Shown: positions 16,811 through 25,937, numbered from the stretch's first letter. The stretch: DNA of 64,000 nt from Planctomycetes bacterium syqfu (GCA_020974905.1 CP087563.1:6696001-6760000), one strand, 5' to 3'. Notes: generated from the letters alone by a model not told the origin. Program-made: numbers and translations.

Positions 16811-17534
16811 GTTGGTTTTGATACTCTCGGTGGTCTTTCTTGCTGGCATCGTCCAGTCGACAACAGGCTTTGGCTTTGGCCTGGTGCTTGTGAGTCTGCT
16901 GAGTTTATCGCTCCCGGTTAAAACAGCAGTGGTGTTTAACGTGGTCCCCGCCCTGACGATCAATGTGATCCTGGGGTGGCGGCTACGTTCTCACCTGCGC
17001 TGGGACCACCTGAAATTCGCTGCCGTCGCTGCGGTCTTCTGTACGCCGTTGGGGGTGTTGCTCATCAACTATCTCAACGAGAAAGTCATGAACGGGATCC
17101 TGGCCTTGATCCTGTTGATGACATTGCTCCAGGCGATGCTGGGTAGTCGGATCACCCAGCGCCCCTGGCATCACATCTGGTTGGGAACTCCGATGGGCGC
17201 CTTTGCGGGTTTGCTGTCAGGATCGTACGGCGTTGGCGGTCCACCCCTGGTTGCTTATGTCCGTTCGCGTCAGTATGACCGGTATCAATATGTCGTGAGT
17301 GTGCAGGTCTTACTTGCCATGTCCGCCGTCTTCCGCGTGATCGCATTGCTTTGGCAGCAAACACTGACAACCGAGCAGTGGGTCATCAACGGCATGGCGG
17401 CAGCGGTTGCCATCCCCGCGATTTTTATTGGCATGAAGCTGCTCAAACACCTGCCAACCCTCTGGCTCAATCGCGTGGTTCTGAGCATGCTCGCGATTGT
17501 TCTTATCAACGTGGTTCTGAAAATGATGGATTGA
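16803..17534 (+). CDS. TauE/SafE-family membrane transporter
   Basis: A 243-residue membrane protein with about eight helices, matching the TauE/SafE (sulfite exporter / DUF81) family: FLAGIVQSTTGFGFGLVLVS in helix 1, LGTPMGAFAGLLSGSYGVGG for the second half repeat, which gives the usual internal duplication, and PPLVAYVRSR after it. The GTG start at 16803 overlaps the lyase stop by 8 bp and has CAGGAG about 9 nt upstream, so translation is probably coupled. Family members move small organic or sulfur-containing anions. Here it may import or export a substrate or product of the two upstream enzymes. This is inferred from the operon only. Confidence 0.75.
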   Translation: MPELVLILSVVFLAGIVQSTTGFGFGLVLVSLLSLSLPVKTAVVFNVVPALTINVILGWRLRSHLRWDHLKFAAVAAVFCTPLGVLLINYLNEKVMNGILALILLMTLLQAMLGSRITQRPWHHIWLGTPMGAFAGLLSGSYGVGGPPLVAYVRSRQYDRYQYVVSVQVLLAMSAVFRVIALLWQQTLTTEQWVINGMAAAVAIPAIFIGMKLLKHLPTLWLNRVVLSMLAIVLINVVLKMMD

Positions 17535-17669
17535 TCGACACGCTGTTGTGTTTGCTGGTTGAGTTATAAATAGATTGAAATAAATGGATTAACGATTCCA
17601 TTGAGGCCGCGGTTGTTGACTCATTGACCTGACTTCTTCAATAGAGATAAAAAACTTATTGGCTGTTGA

Positions 17670-17699
17670 TTGACTTGTCTGACCCAATGTGAATAAAAT
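17670..17699 (+). promoter_or_regulatory. Candidate promoter of the GntR/LacI regulator gene
   Basis: TTGACT (17670-17675) and TAAAAT (17694-17699) are spaced by 18 bp. The ATG at 17705 is only 5 nt beyond the -10 element, so a transcript starting at the usual distance would begin at or next to the start codon, i.e. be leaderless. No Shine-Dalgarno element is seen before this ATG, which agrees. Pattern-based only. Confidence 0.4.
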
Positions 17700-17704
17700 G
17701 GGTC

Positions 17705-18904
17705 ATGTCATCAACGGTCCGATCCTCCAAACTCAATCGTCAGCAAGTCATTGCTGTCTTGCAGTATGAATTGGCAAGACAACCTGCCGCGTCTGGTCAT
17801 CGACTGATCAACGAGCGACAGTTAGCTGACCTGCTCGGTGCCAATCGCATGACCATTCGGCGGAGTCTCAATGAACTTGAAGAGCAGGGCATTCTCGTGC
17901 GTCGCCATGGCAGTGGCACGTATCTGCGCAAAGTCCCCGTCGCGCCGCCATGTCCGTCCGACTACACGCCGATGCGACAAAGCCTTTTCGTCACCGAGCA
18001 AGCGACCGACCAGCCCACGCGACTTGCTCCCGATCCCTCACGTCAACAACTCACGCTCGGACTCTGGGGTGATATGCATTGCACGACACCAGCCAACCGG
18101 ATGCTTCTTGCAGGGATTGAAAATCGCACGCGTGAACTCAATCACAAATTACAGACCTATGCCATGGAATATGAAGCTGACGGTCTAACACCGATTGAGC
18201 ACATCGTCGATGAACTCAAAGCCAACCCCTGCGATGGCTACATTGTCAATAGTGGCATGGTCGATCGTTTTCTCAAGGCGTATCACAAAGTCTGGGGTCA
18301 AGCGCATCCGCCATTGGTTCAGGTTTGGCCCGGCACGATCCTGCCCACCTTCGAACCACTCATTCAAGCCGACACGCAGCAGGCCGTCGAACGTGGGACC
18401 AACTACCTCATTGAGCAGGGGTACCAACGCATTCAACTCTTGACCATGATGAGTCACATCGGCCCGACAGCTCGTAACGAACTGGGCTATCGTTTTGCCA
18501 TGACCAATGCCGGATTGGAGCCGATGCACACCGTCAAGCTTCAAAGCATCATGCATCTGAGTTGCCAGTGGGAGCCGGTGCTCGCGCGTTTGCTTGATGA
18601 GAAGCATCGACCTGAAGCGGTGATCATGGCATCGGAGATGCCGTTGGCAGTTCTTGCAAGATTGATGAAAGAACGCGGGCTCAAACCCGGTCGCGATATG
18701 GGCGTTCTCACCATTGCCAATGAAGACATAGCCTTACCCAAAGGTGAGGATTGGAGTCGCATGGTTTTTGATCTGCGCATGGTTGGCCACATGGCGGTGA
18801 CGAGCCTGGTTGATGTGATTGTTACGGCAGGTCAGAAGCTCTGTTCCTTTGCCCATCAAGGCTACTGGGCCCCGGGCAAGACCCATTTACGCAACCGCGA
18901 TTAA
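17705..18904 (+). CDS. GntR-type regulator with LacI-like sugar-sensing domain
   Basis: A 399-residue regulator. Residues ~8-78 form a GntR winged helix (RLINERQLADLLGANRMTIR, RRSLNELEEQGILVRRHGSG). Residues ~115-390 form a periplasmic-binding-protein-like LacI/GalR sensor domain (LTLGLWGDMH, GYIVNSGM, YLIEQGYQRIQLL, PEAVIMASEMPLAVLARL). This hybrid resembles AraR-type regulators and is common in Planctomycetota and Lentisphaerota. It should bind DNA as a dimer and respond to a sugar. The pseudopilin gene starts 38 bp after its stop and the 1465-residue GH42-like gene follows, so these are the likely targets. The sugar and operator are not identifiable from the sequence. Confidence 0.8.
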   Translation: MSSTVRSSKLNRQQVIAVLQYELARQPAASGHRLINERQLADLLGANRMTIRRSLNELEEQGILVRRHGSGTYLRKVPVAPPCPSDYTPMRQSLFVTEQATDQPTRLAPDPSRQQLTLGLWGDMHCTTPANRMLLAGIENRTRELNHKLQTYAMEYEADGLTPIEHIVDELKANPCDGYIVNSGMVDRFLKAYHKVWGQAHPPLVQVWPGTILPTFEPLIQADTQQAVERGTNYLIEQGYQRIQLLTMMSHIGPTARNELGYRFAMTNAGLEPMHTVKLQSIMHLSCQWEPVLARLLDEKHRPEAVIMASEMPLAVLARLMKERGLKPGRDMGVLTIANEDIALPKGEDWSRMVFDLRMVGHMAVTSLVDVIVTAGQKLCSFAHQGYWAPGKTHLRNRD

Positions 18905-18942
18905 TCACTTTGCACGTAATACATGACATAAAGGGATATCGG

Positions 18943-19698
18943 ATGCAAGCAGAATACCGCTTTGATCACCCGTTAAATCGGGGGTTCACACTCATCGAAC
19001 TGTTGGTTGTGATCAGCATTATTTCCCTATTGATTGCAGTGCTTTTGCCCGCTTTGGCCAGTGCCCGAAAGTCCGGCCAGGCGATCAGTTGTGCCAGCAG
19101 TCTGAGGCAAATTGGTATCGCGGGATTTGCTTACACCAATGATTACGACGGCTATTTCCCCAAGGTCACCAATAGCATTGGCGCGTCCTTCGGTCCGCAT
19201 CCGACCATCAAGTTTTTCGACTGGTGGGTGTCACATTTCATGTGTTACACCGGTCATGCCACGCAGTCCAATGCATCAGCGTCATGGCAGAAAGCCAAAG
19301 ACATATGGGATTGCCCAACCAACCCAAGTCCGCATTGTTCCAATGGTGCTTCAGGTAACTATGTTGTGAATCGTGAGATTGCCTACAACTTCCGAGCGGA
19401 TGTCACCAACATGCCAAACCTTGACCGGAACCTCGGTCGCCCGACTCTCTGGAACAATGCCAGCGATCTGATCTATCTTGGTGATGCTGCACAGGTGTCC
19501 GGGTACACAACCAATTACAACTATACGGAAGCGGGATATAACGGTCGCTATAACGTCGGTGCCTGGCATTTGGATCGAGCGAATATCGTCTTTCTCGATG
19601 GGCATGCGTCGCGCCAAGAGATTCCAGACAGCACCCATCAGCTTCCCATGACGTATTACCCGCAAGGTCTGATTTGGCTTAAAACATGGCGGAACTAA
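18943..19698 (+). CDS. Type II secretion-like pseudopilin with H-X9-DG motif
   Basis: A 251-residue prepilin-like protein. The class III leader ends at G14; the mature N-terminus is FTLIELLVVISIISLLIAVL with Glu at +5, the standard prepilin peptidase site. The C-terminal domain is of the DUF1559-like type seen in PVC bacteria: it has SCASSLRQIGIAGFAYTNDY after the helix and ends with HLDRANIVFLDG, an exact H-X9-DG motif. The ATG at 18943 has AAGGGA 6 nt upstream; an earlier TTG at 18910 would spoil the short leader. It sits between a sugar regulator and a very large exported glycosidase-like gene, so a role in secretion or surface display of that enzyme is plausible but unproven. Confidence 0.85.
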   Translation: MQAEYRFDHPLNRGFTLIELLVVISIISLLIAVLLPALASARKSGQAISCASSLRQIGIAGFAYTNDYDGYFPKVTNSIGASFGPHPTIKFFDWWVSHFMCYTGHATQSNASASWQKAKDIWDCPTNPSPHCSNGASGNYVVNREIAYNFRADVTNMPNLDRNLGRPTLWNNASDLIYLGDAAQVSGYTTNYNYTEAGYNGRYNVGAWHLDRANIVFLDGHASRQEIPDSTHQLPMTYYPQGLIWLKTWRN

Positions 19699-19820
19699 AA
19701 CAGACGCAGTGAATCATCGTATGGTGATGCACTAAAATTTAAATCGATATTCAAAATTTGTTATACAGAATTCATTAACCCAACACACGGTTTAAGTGGG
19801 TCAAATAATTATTCTCCATC

Positions 19821-19918
19821 TTCCGTCACTCCCGCGCAGGCGGGAGTCCAGTGGAACCTGCAAGCGTCATCAGAATGCCACTGGATTTCCGCCTTCCGGG
19901 GGTGCGGGAATGACGAAA
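19821..19918. repeat. Dispersed palindromic element (~100 bp)
   Basis: The outer arms TTCCGTCACTCCCGC (19821-19835) and GCGGGAATGACGAAA (ending 19918) pair with two mismatches. Inside, CTCCCGC/GCGGGAG and TCCAGTGG/CCACTGGA form further perfect stems. The sequence resembles the widespread class of intergenic palindromic repeats whose translation reads PSLPRRRES. It lies 60 bp upstream of the large GH42-like gene. A shortened relative is at 10871-10904. No gene is otherwise present between 19699 and 19977. Confidence 0.65.
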
Positions 19919-19977
19919 ATTAGAAATCTCATGGTGAATCATTGTTTTTCATGCTCTATTCGGAAAGCAGTTCTCTT

Positions 19978-22900
19978 ATGCGCTTTGGTCAGTTTGTATC
20001 CATCTTTGTTCTAGGGTGTTCTCTTGTCTGCTCATCGCAAACCTCGGCACAATCGCTTGTTGATCCGCTGAACCTGGCCGTCGTGCCTCTGAATTCACAT
20101 ATGGATCAAGTCGGCTGGCCGATCCTTGCAGGGCGCAATGGCGGATGGGGGCGATTTCCCAATTACTACTCCTACAAACGTGTCGAGATGGATGGCATGG
20201 CCTGTCTCATCGACACCTACCCGCACTCGCAGATCCACGGTTCGAGTAATGCCATCCGCATCGATTGGGATGGTGATCCGGCCAACGGCATGACGCCACT
20301 CAAAATCACACCGGGCATGCAACTTGAATTTGGTGTTTCGGTCTATATCCAACCCTGGACACATAACACACTTCGTTCGCACTATGTCCGCGATGGCACG
20401 CGCATGGTGCAATGGCGCATGGGGCCGGGCATGGTCCCTGAAAAAATCAAACCCATTGAGGATACTCGCAAGGTTAAAGATTTCAGTTGGCATACCCAGC
20501 GCGGGCCGCGTATCGGCTATCGCGTGGGCGATGTGCCTGATCATGATCCCACAGGAAAGCCTGTATTTGAAGCTTTTTCTGCGTTATCCGATCAAGTACA
20601 TACTTCGATGCAGGGATCACAAATTGCCTGTTGGTTCGATTTGAAACTCACCGTGCAATTCACTGAAAAAGCCAACACCGCAACCTGTCAGGCATTCTTC
20701 AAACCAACGGATGAACAGGCCTGGCAAAGTGTCGGTGAGTCTTGGACCATCACCTGGGATGCCAATGACAAGGATGCAAACAACCCAGCCAACTGGAATG
20801 CGTTGATCCTGGACATGCCTTATGCGCAGTGGTCGACCAAGGGCTACGGCCAACCTCAGGAGCACATGTTTGACCGCTATCGCCAGTTCACCGTCAAGGT
20901 TCAATTGCCAAATCAGCATCAGGTCGAAAAGCGAACAGAACTGATGCGCTTCGACCGTCAGGCAACCGCATGTCGGATGCTTATGCCCAGGTATGTCTTT
21001 GCGGATCAGCCGATTCCTGTGGAATTACAGGTTGTCAATGCATCCGGCGAGGACCTTCAAGGTGACCTGTTACTCAAAGCCCAAGACAGCGAACAACTGT
21101 TGGAAAAAGATTGGACACTGGCTCCCGATAAACAGTGGCAGGCCCTTCGCCGTTTTGCACCAGTCATTGACCTTTCCGAAATGACATTCGAATTGCTGAT
21201 CCGCAAAGCCGATGGCAAACAGCAATTATTGGCTAAAGAATCATGCGATATCATCAATCGCAACCTGCCCGGACCGACTGAAAATGTGCTTTATAACAGC
21301 GGTTTTGAGAAGACCGGCAAGTATAACGGCTCGAAAATGTACCGCGGTTACGAACGCGTCTACAGCTATGCCAAGCGTGGCAATGATTCGCTTTACACCC
21401 AACTTCCTGTCCAGTCATGGTGGGCATTGGATGCTAACGCAGATGGCATCACCGTTGACCGCACACACAAACATGCTGGTGAACAATCTCTGCTGATCCA
21501 AGTGGCGGATAAGCCGATGACCGTGGTCAGTGCCCCGGGCAATTGGCTTCCTGCTGGTGATGTGACGCTCTCTGCATGGGTCCGTTCAGAGCAGGCCGAT
21601 GCGACATTACAATTGAATTTACTCACCTCGGACGATCAAATCCTGCCACGCCGTGTCACCGTGCTTGAGAAGCAGAATCTCCCCGCCACGTCGGATTGGG
21701 TGCGTGTAACAATGAGCACCAGGATTGATCGACCGATGCAGGCATTGCCATGTCTGAACGTGCAAAAGGGCAAGGTCTGGATTGATGATCTGATGGTCCA
21801 GTCATCGCCGCAGGCAACGGACTATGCGCCGATCCCCACCGAGTGGATTGTCTTGGATATCTCAGGGCAGTCTGCTGATTCGGTGCCGATCTGGTCTGCC
21901 GGTGATACATCCAAACGTCAACTTATTCTGTCATCCCATGTGCCCGAGCATTTGCGTGGTTACGTGCAAATCTCCCTTGGAACATGGGAAAAACTGGCAA
22001 CGCAATCATTGGGACGCGTGGCTTTATCCGAACTTCACAGCCAGAAGAAAGTCAGCATCGACTTTGAAACATCACAGCTCAAACCCAATGCCTACGTTAT
22101 CTCAGCCGATGTGCATTTGGATGATGGACGCGTGATCAAAGGGGCAGGGCAGTTTCTCCCAAATCTCAGAATTGCCGGCAGTGCATCTGCCACGCAGGTG
22201 TTATCGCAGATGGTGATGCGCTTTGCCATTGCCCCAAGTTACAAACCCGCTGCGTTGTTTGGTGTTGGCAACGGAATGCTCGATCAACATGGCGATCACT
22301 TTGGAGGCTATCGCTTCAGTGACTACAAATGGGCAGGGCAGTTGGATTACATCTGTGACCGTGGCCGATACACCACGCAGAAAGGTTTTCTCATCGCTGC
22401 TGGGGGCATACCGACCCATCGCATGGAGTCACGCCGGTTGGATGTTGATCCAACACGCAACCGTGAGATTCAGAATCCGGCAAAAGGTGGGCGACTGGAT
22501 ATCTGGCATCCGGATGGACGCAAAGTATTTCTGGAACAAGCCGAATCAATCGGCAAGGAAAACGGTGAGAATCCGCAGATTGCTTCCTACCAGATGGCCA
22601 ATGAGCAACCGTTCTATGGTAAGGATGGTCTCTGCCCAACACCTTCTGCCGACGCCGCGTTTCGCAAGTGGTGTCAGCAACGCCACGGTGATTTAAAAAC
22701 ACTCAACCAACGATGGGGCACCAACTACACCACATGGCAGCAAGTCGAACAGCCGCTCTCTGCACGTCAGTTGCAGGTCGTGCAAAGCCAGGAAAAACTC
22801 AAAGGTGCCGACGCCATTGCATGGACCGCGGTGTATGGCAAGATGAGTAAGCAGGTTCAAACGCTGATGCAATCGGTCCCAGGGCGTGGCATGGACTGGT

Positions 22901-24375
22901 ATCGCTGGCGCACCGAAGCTTCTCTGGAAATGTTCACGCAGTTCCGTGAGCAGGCACGCAAGCACGATACCAAGACGCTCTACAGCACCAATCTCTGTTG
23001 GCCGAACTTCTGGCCGCAGATGGCCATGCCGTTTTTCCGCGCAATGGATGTCACCATGCTCGATATGGAGTATTCCGCTGGTCAGAAACGTGGACTCGGT
23101 AACCCGCAGGAAATGATGGAAATCATGGAGATGTTCGAGTCCAACGCACCGGGTAAACCGATGTGGGGCATCGAAGTCTACGTCCAACCCCAATGGCCCG
23201 CAGCATCGGCAGAACTGCAAAACTGGGGACTTTTAGCTCATGGCATGACCAATAACCTGATCTTCGGATGGCGTCCGTACTCTGATCATGGTCGCGTTCG
23301 TGGCACCCGCGCTTGGGAAAAAGACAAAGCGCATCCCATGTGGTTTCTTATTGACAACGACGGAACGCGCTTGCCGAGTTTCGATGCAGTCGAAAAAACC
23401 AAGGCACAAATTCATCAGTTCCATAAGCGCTATGACGGCTTGTCTCTCAAACGTTATCCGACCAACATCGGCATATACGTCTCCGATGACACGTCAGAAT
23501 ATCTGAGCTACATGACAGCCAATCGTCCGTACAATATCCCGTTGACCGCATCGCGTAACACGCTCATTTACCTGATGCGCATGGCTGGCTTACAGGCGGA
23601 CTATCTGGATGATCAGTTACTCGAATCAAAACGCAAACAGTATGACACGTTGATTCTTCCCCCGACGCCGTTGCTCAGTGACAAAGCTGCAAAACAAATT
23701 GCTGACTTTACACAACGCGGTGGCAAACTCATTCTTGTCGGAGCAGCAGGGCAACTCGACCCCTGGCTTATTCCCGTCTCCCCATTAGGTGGTAATGCAT
23801 GGGCTGATTTGAACTGGATCGCGCCGGACTATCAACATCGACAACTGCAAAGCAACGGTCATTTCCGTGGCGTTAATCCCGGCAATATCTCCAACGCCAA
23901 ATCAATCGTGGACTCACACAACCAAACCATCGGGTGGCATAAAACATGGGGGCAAGGTCACGTCTATGTCTACGCCGTTTACCCTAGTTTTTACGTGCAA
24001 AATCCACACATGCCAATCGACATGCATCAGTGGATGCAGCGCATGATCGAACTGACGGACTTGCCGGTCAACGCACGTTGGATCAACGACCAAACACCGG
24101 TGTATGACCCAAAGGTCAAGCATGGCAAAGGTTCACCGGTGGTGGAAGTTGTCCTGCGTAGAAAGTCCGACAAGGAAGTCTTTGCCTTTGTACTCAATCA
24201 GGGTGGCCAAGGGGAAGGCCGCATGCAATGCAATCTCCCCGGCAACTGGCAGATCACCGATGTCCTCACCGACCAAGCCATGCAACCAATTCGCGAGCAC
24301 AATAAAACGTCCGTGAAGCTGTCGCTGCCTGACTTTGGTTACCGTGTCTTTCGCATGGTCAAGACGGGTTCGTGA
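19978..24375 (+). CDS. Very large exported GH42-like beta-galactosidase-type protein
   Basis: This 1465-residue protein starts with a signal peptide (MRFGQFVSIFVLGCSLVCSS). The N-terminal ~700 residues are mainly beta-sandwich carbohydrate-binding-like modules. A GH42-like catalytic barrel follows from about 740: the putative acid/base glutamate is E876 in QMANEQPFYG, and the putative nucleophile is E1066 in MWGIEVYV. About 30 residues after E876 comes LNQRWGTNYTTWQQV, the motif shared with the permease inserts. A GATase-type trimerisation domain follows (TLIYLMRMAGLQADYLDD, FTQRGGKLILVG, ~1180-1275), then a small C-terminal domain. GH42 enzymes usually have ~650-700 residues, so this is about double. 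It probably cleaves beta-linked galactosides or a related polysaccharide outside the cytoplasm. It follows the pseudopilin gene by 279 bp and converges on the esterase gene with a 12 bp gap. Confidence 0.75.
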   Translation: MRFGQFVSIFVLGCSLVCSSQTSAQSLVDPLNLAVVPLNSHMDQVGWPILAGRNGGWGRFPNYYSYKRVEMDGMACLIDTYPHSQIHGSSNAIRIDWDGDPANGMTPLKITPGMQLEFGVSVYIQPWTHNTLRSHYVRDGTRMVQWRMGPGMVPEKIKPIEDTRKVKDFSWHTQRGPRIGYRVGDVPDHDPTGKPVFEAFSALSDQVHTSMQGSQIACWFDLKLTVQFTEKANTATCQAFFKPTDEQAWQSVGESWTITWDANDKDANNPANWNALILDMPYAQWSTKGYGQPQEHMFDRYRQFTVKVQLPNQHQVEKRTELMRFDRQATACRMLMPRYVFADQPIPVELQVVNASGEDLQGDLLLKAQDSEQLLEKDWTLAPDKQWQALRRFAPVIDLSEMTFELLIRKADGKQQLLAKESCDIINRNLPGPTENVLYNSGFEKTGKYNGSKMYRGYERVYSYAKRGNDSLYTQLPVQSWWALDANADGITVDRTHKHAGEQSLLIQVADKPMTVVSAPGNWLPAGDVTLSAWVRSEQADATLQLNLLTSDDQILPRRVTVLEKQNLPATSDWVRVTMSTRIDRPMQALPCLNVQKGKVWIDDLMVQSSPQATDYAPIPTEWIVLDISGQSADSVPIWSAGDTSKRQLILSSHVPEHLRGYVQISLGTWEKLATQSLGRVALSELHSQKKVSIDFETSQLKPNAYVISADVHLDDGRVIKGAGQFLPNLRIAGSASATQVLSQMVMRFAIAPSYKPAALFGVGNGMLDQHGDHFGGYRFSDYKWAGQLDYICDRGRYTTQKGFLIAAGGIPTHRMESRRLDVDPTRNREIQNPAKGGRLDIWHPDGRKVFLEQAESIGKENGENPQIASYQMANEQPFYGKDGLCPTPSADAAFRKWCQQRHGDLKTLNQRWGTNYTTWQQVEQPLSARQLQVVQSQEKLKGADAIAWTAVYGKMSKQVQTLMQSVPGRGMDWYRWRTEASLEMFTQFREQARKHDTKTLYSTNLCWPNFWPQMAMPFFRAMDVTMLDMEYSAGQKRGLGNPQEMMEIMEMFESNAPGKPMWGIEVYVQPQWPAASAELQNWGLLAHGMTNNLIFGWRPYSDHGRVRGTRAWEKDKAHPMWFLIDNDGTRLPSFDAVEKTKAQIHQFHKRYDGLSLKRYPTNIGIYVSDDTSEYLSYMTANRPYNIPLTASRNTLIYLMRMAGLQADYLDDQLLESKRKQYDTLILPPTPLLSDKAAKQIADFTQRGGKLILVGAAGQLDPWLIPVSPLGGNAWADLNWIAPDYQHRQLQSNGHFRGVNPGNISNAKSIVDSHNQTIGWHKTWGQGHVYVYAVYPSFYVQNPHMPIDMHQWMQRMIELTDLPVNARWINDQTPVYDPKVKHGKGSPVVEVVLRRKSDKEVFAFVLNQGGQGEGRMQCNLPGNWQITDVLTDQAMQPIREHNKTSVKLSLPDFGYRVFRMVKTGS

Positions 24376-24387
24376 TGTCGTTGATGT

Positions 24388-25698
24388 TTACTTGTCTGCT
24401 TTGTTGGTGACGATGAACTTGGGATAGTTTTTCATCGCATAGCCATGCTCACAGCCTTGACGGGTTTCGATGGTCTTTGGGCCGGGGAAATTGTTGTAGG
24501 CAATCCACACACCTGAGGGTGGGCAGACATAATCACCGAGGTTGGCAACGATGTACAGACTGCATTTGGGGTTGGCACGTTTGAGCAGATTGATCGGATC
24601 GTAATACAGCAGGGCGGGTGTGTACTTGACGTACCAGTGTCCGACAAGTCGGCCCAATTCCGTGCGCCCAAAATCACAGCACCACGGTGACCATGCCCAA
24701 CATTCTGAAACGTCGGTATCCAAACCGGCTGCGACGAGGGCTTGAAGTCCGCCCTGGCTACCGCCTGCTGCTTTGAGATCTTTGCCGTTCCATTGGGGGA
24801 GTGACTTGACGAATTCCAGTGAACGCATGACGCGGAAATACATGCCACGGAAGTAGGTCGTCTTGGGGTCTGAATTCTCTTCCTGGCTGAATGCATAGCC
24901 TTTGAGTTTGCCTTGTTTGAGTTCGTTGTAATAGGCTTGCGGTTTCCCGTTTTCGATGCCATGCGCATTGATGTTCAGGTAGATTTTGTCATAGCCTTGA
25001 TTGAGTCGATAGTTGGCACTGCGGACACCATAGCCGTGATAACCCACTTCCGCAGGCAATGACGCGTCCTTGGCATTCTTGGGCATCACCAAATAGCCCG
25101 ACACGGGCATACCACCGGCACAGTCGATTTTCACATCGTATGCAACCGCTTTGTTATCTTCAGCGATCTGCACCTTTTCCAATACTTTCAACGGGACCGA
25201 AGCGAGTTCCTTTTTTTCTGACTCCCAGAACGCATCAAAGTCCGACGGTTCATCAATGCCCTTGAGTGTTTCGGGAGCCACGCAGGCACCGCCATCAAAG
25301 AACACGGGTTTGTCCTTGCCTTTGACTTTTGTCATCGCCTTGCGACCATCAGGATCGGTTGCTGTGACATACAGACGCATAAAACCAGGCTGATTCATGG
25401 AGGCGGTAATCTGAGCACCGTCCTTGGTTGAGATGGCTGAACCCTTTTCCGTGATCCCGTCATCTCCGGTACGTTCCCAACTCAGAACGCAGTCTTCAAC
25501 AGGTTGATCGTCTTTGAGCAGCTTGATGGTGAACGTCATTTTCTCACCCGGCTCAAAAATCGCAGTCTCCCGATTCAGACTGCCCCACATTTCATAACTG
25601 TCCTGAGCATTTGCAACACTGTGACTGGCAATCACAAGTTGGCATAGAGCGATCAAAACAAACAGCATTAAACGACGAGAGATGTGGACTGCGTGCAT
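24388..25698 (-). CDS. Exported acetyl-xylan-esterase-like hydrolase (AXE1 type)
   Basis: A 436-residue protein with a signal peptide (hydrophobic residues 10-30, cleavage near ANAQD). An N-terminal Ig-like domain (~35-130) precedes an alpha/beta-hydrolase domain of the acetyl xylan esterase / cephalosporin deacetylase type. The triad is visible: S314 in AAGGSQGGLQA, D389 in NLGDYVCPP and H418 in CEHGY. It is expected to remove acetyl groups from polysaccharides or oligosaccharides in the periplasm. The ATG at 25698 has AGGAA upstream and starts the signal peptide; a longer frame to 25815 would add a non-hydrophobic leader without support. It is convergent with the GH42-like gene and divergent from perR. 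Confidence 0.8.
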   Translation of the reverse strand: MHAVHISRRLMLFVLIALCQLVIASHSVANAQDSYEMWGSLNRETAIFEPGEKMTFTIKLLKDDQPVEDCVLSWERTGDDGITEKGSAISTKDGAQITASMNQPGFMRLYVTATDPDGRKAMTKVKGKDKPVFFDGGACVAPETLKGIDEPSDFDAFWESEKKELASVPLKVLEKVQIAEDNKAVAYDVKIDCAGGMPVSGYLVMPKNAKDASLPAEVGYHGYGVRSANYRLNQGYDKIYLNINAHGIENGKPQAYYNELKQGKLKGYAFSQEENSDPKTTYFRGMYFRVMRSLEFVKSLPQWNGKDLKAAGGSQGGLQALVAAGLDTDVSECWAWSPWCCDFGRTELGRLVGHWYVKYTPALLYYDPINLLKRANPKCSLYIVANLGDYVCPPSGVWIAYNNFPGPKTIETRQGCEHGYAMKNYPKFIVTNKADK

Positions 25699-25884
25699 GG
25701 TGGTTGAGTTCCTGTTGCTGAGATTCAGATGTTTGTATCTGTTATTTATAACAAGTTCATCCGGCAATAGCATGGATGGTTGAGTCAGCGCAATCAATAT
25801 GACATACCGCGACATTTGTGTTTGCCAGGAACAACGGGTTCTGACACACGTGAATACGAATGATTGGGGTGTGATGAAAAATTT

Positions 25885-25903
25885 ATCAATTAAAAATTTT
25901 GAT
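25885..25903. promoter_or_regulatory. Candidate Fur/PerR-type operator
   Basis: ATCAATTAAAAATTTTGAT is a nearly perfect AT-rich palindrome overlapping the -35 region of the perR-katG transcript. Its size and base composition fit PerR/Fur boxes, and its position fits autorepression by the adjacent regulator. Not matched to a defined consensus of this phylum. Confidence 0.4.
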
Positions 25904-25930
25904 TGACTAAAAATAATTGCGTGTTACCAT
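25903..25930 (+). promoter_or_regulatory. Candidate promoter of perR-katG
   Basis: TTGACT (25903-25908) and TACCAT (25925-25930) are spaced by 16 bp. The ATG at 25938 is 7 nt downstream of the -10 element, so the transcript may have almost no leader. The palindrome at 25885-25903 overlaps the -35 element. Weak -10 match; pattern only. Confidence 0.35.
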
Positions 25931-25937
25931 CAACTCC

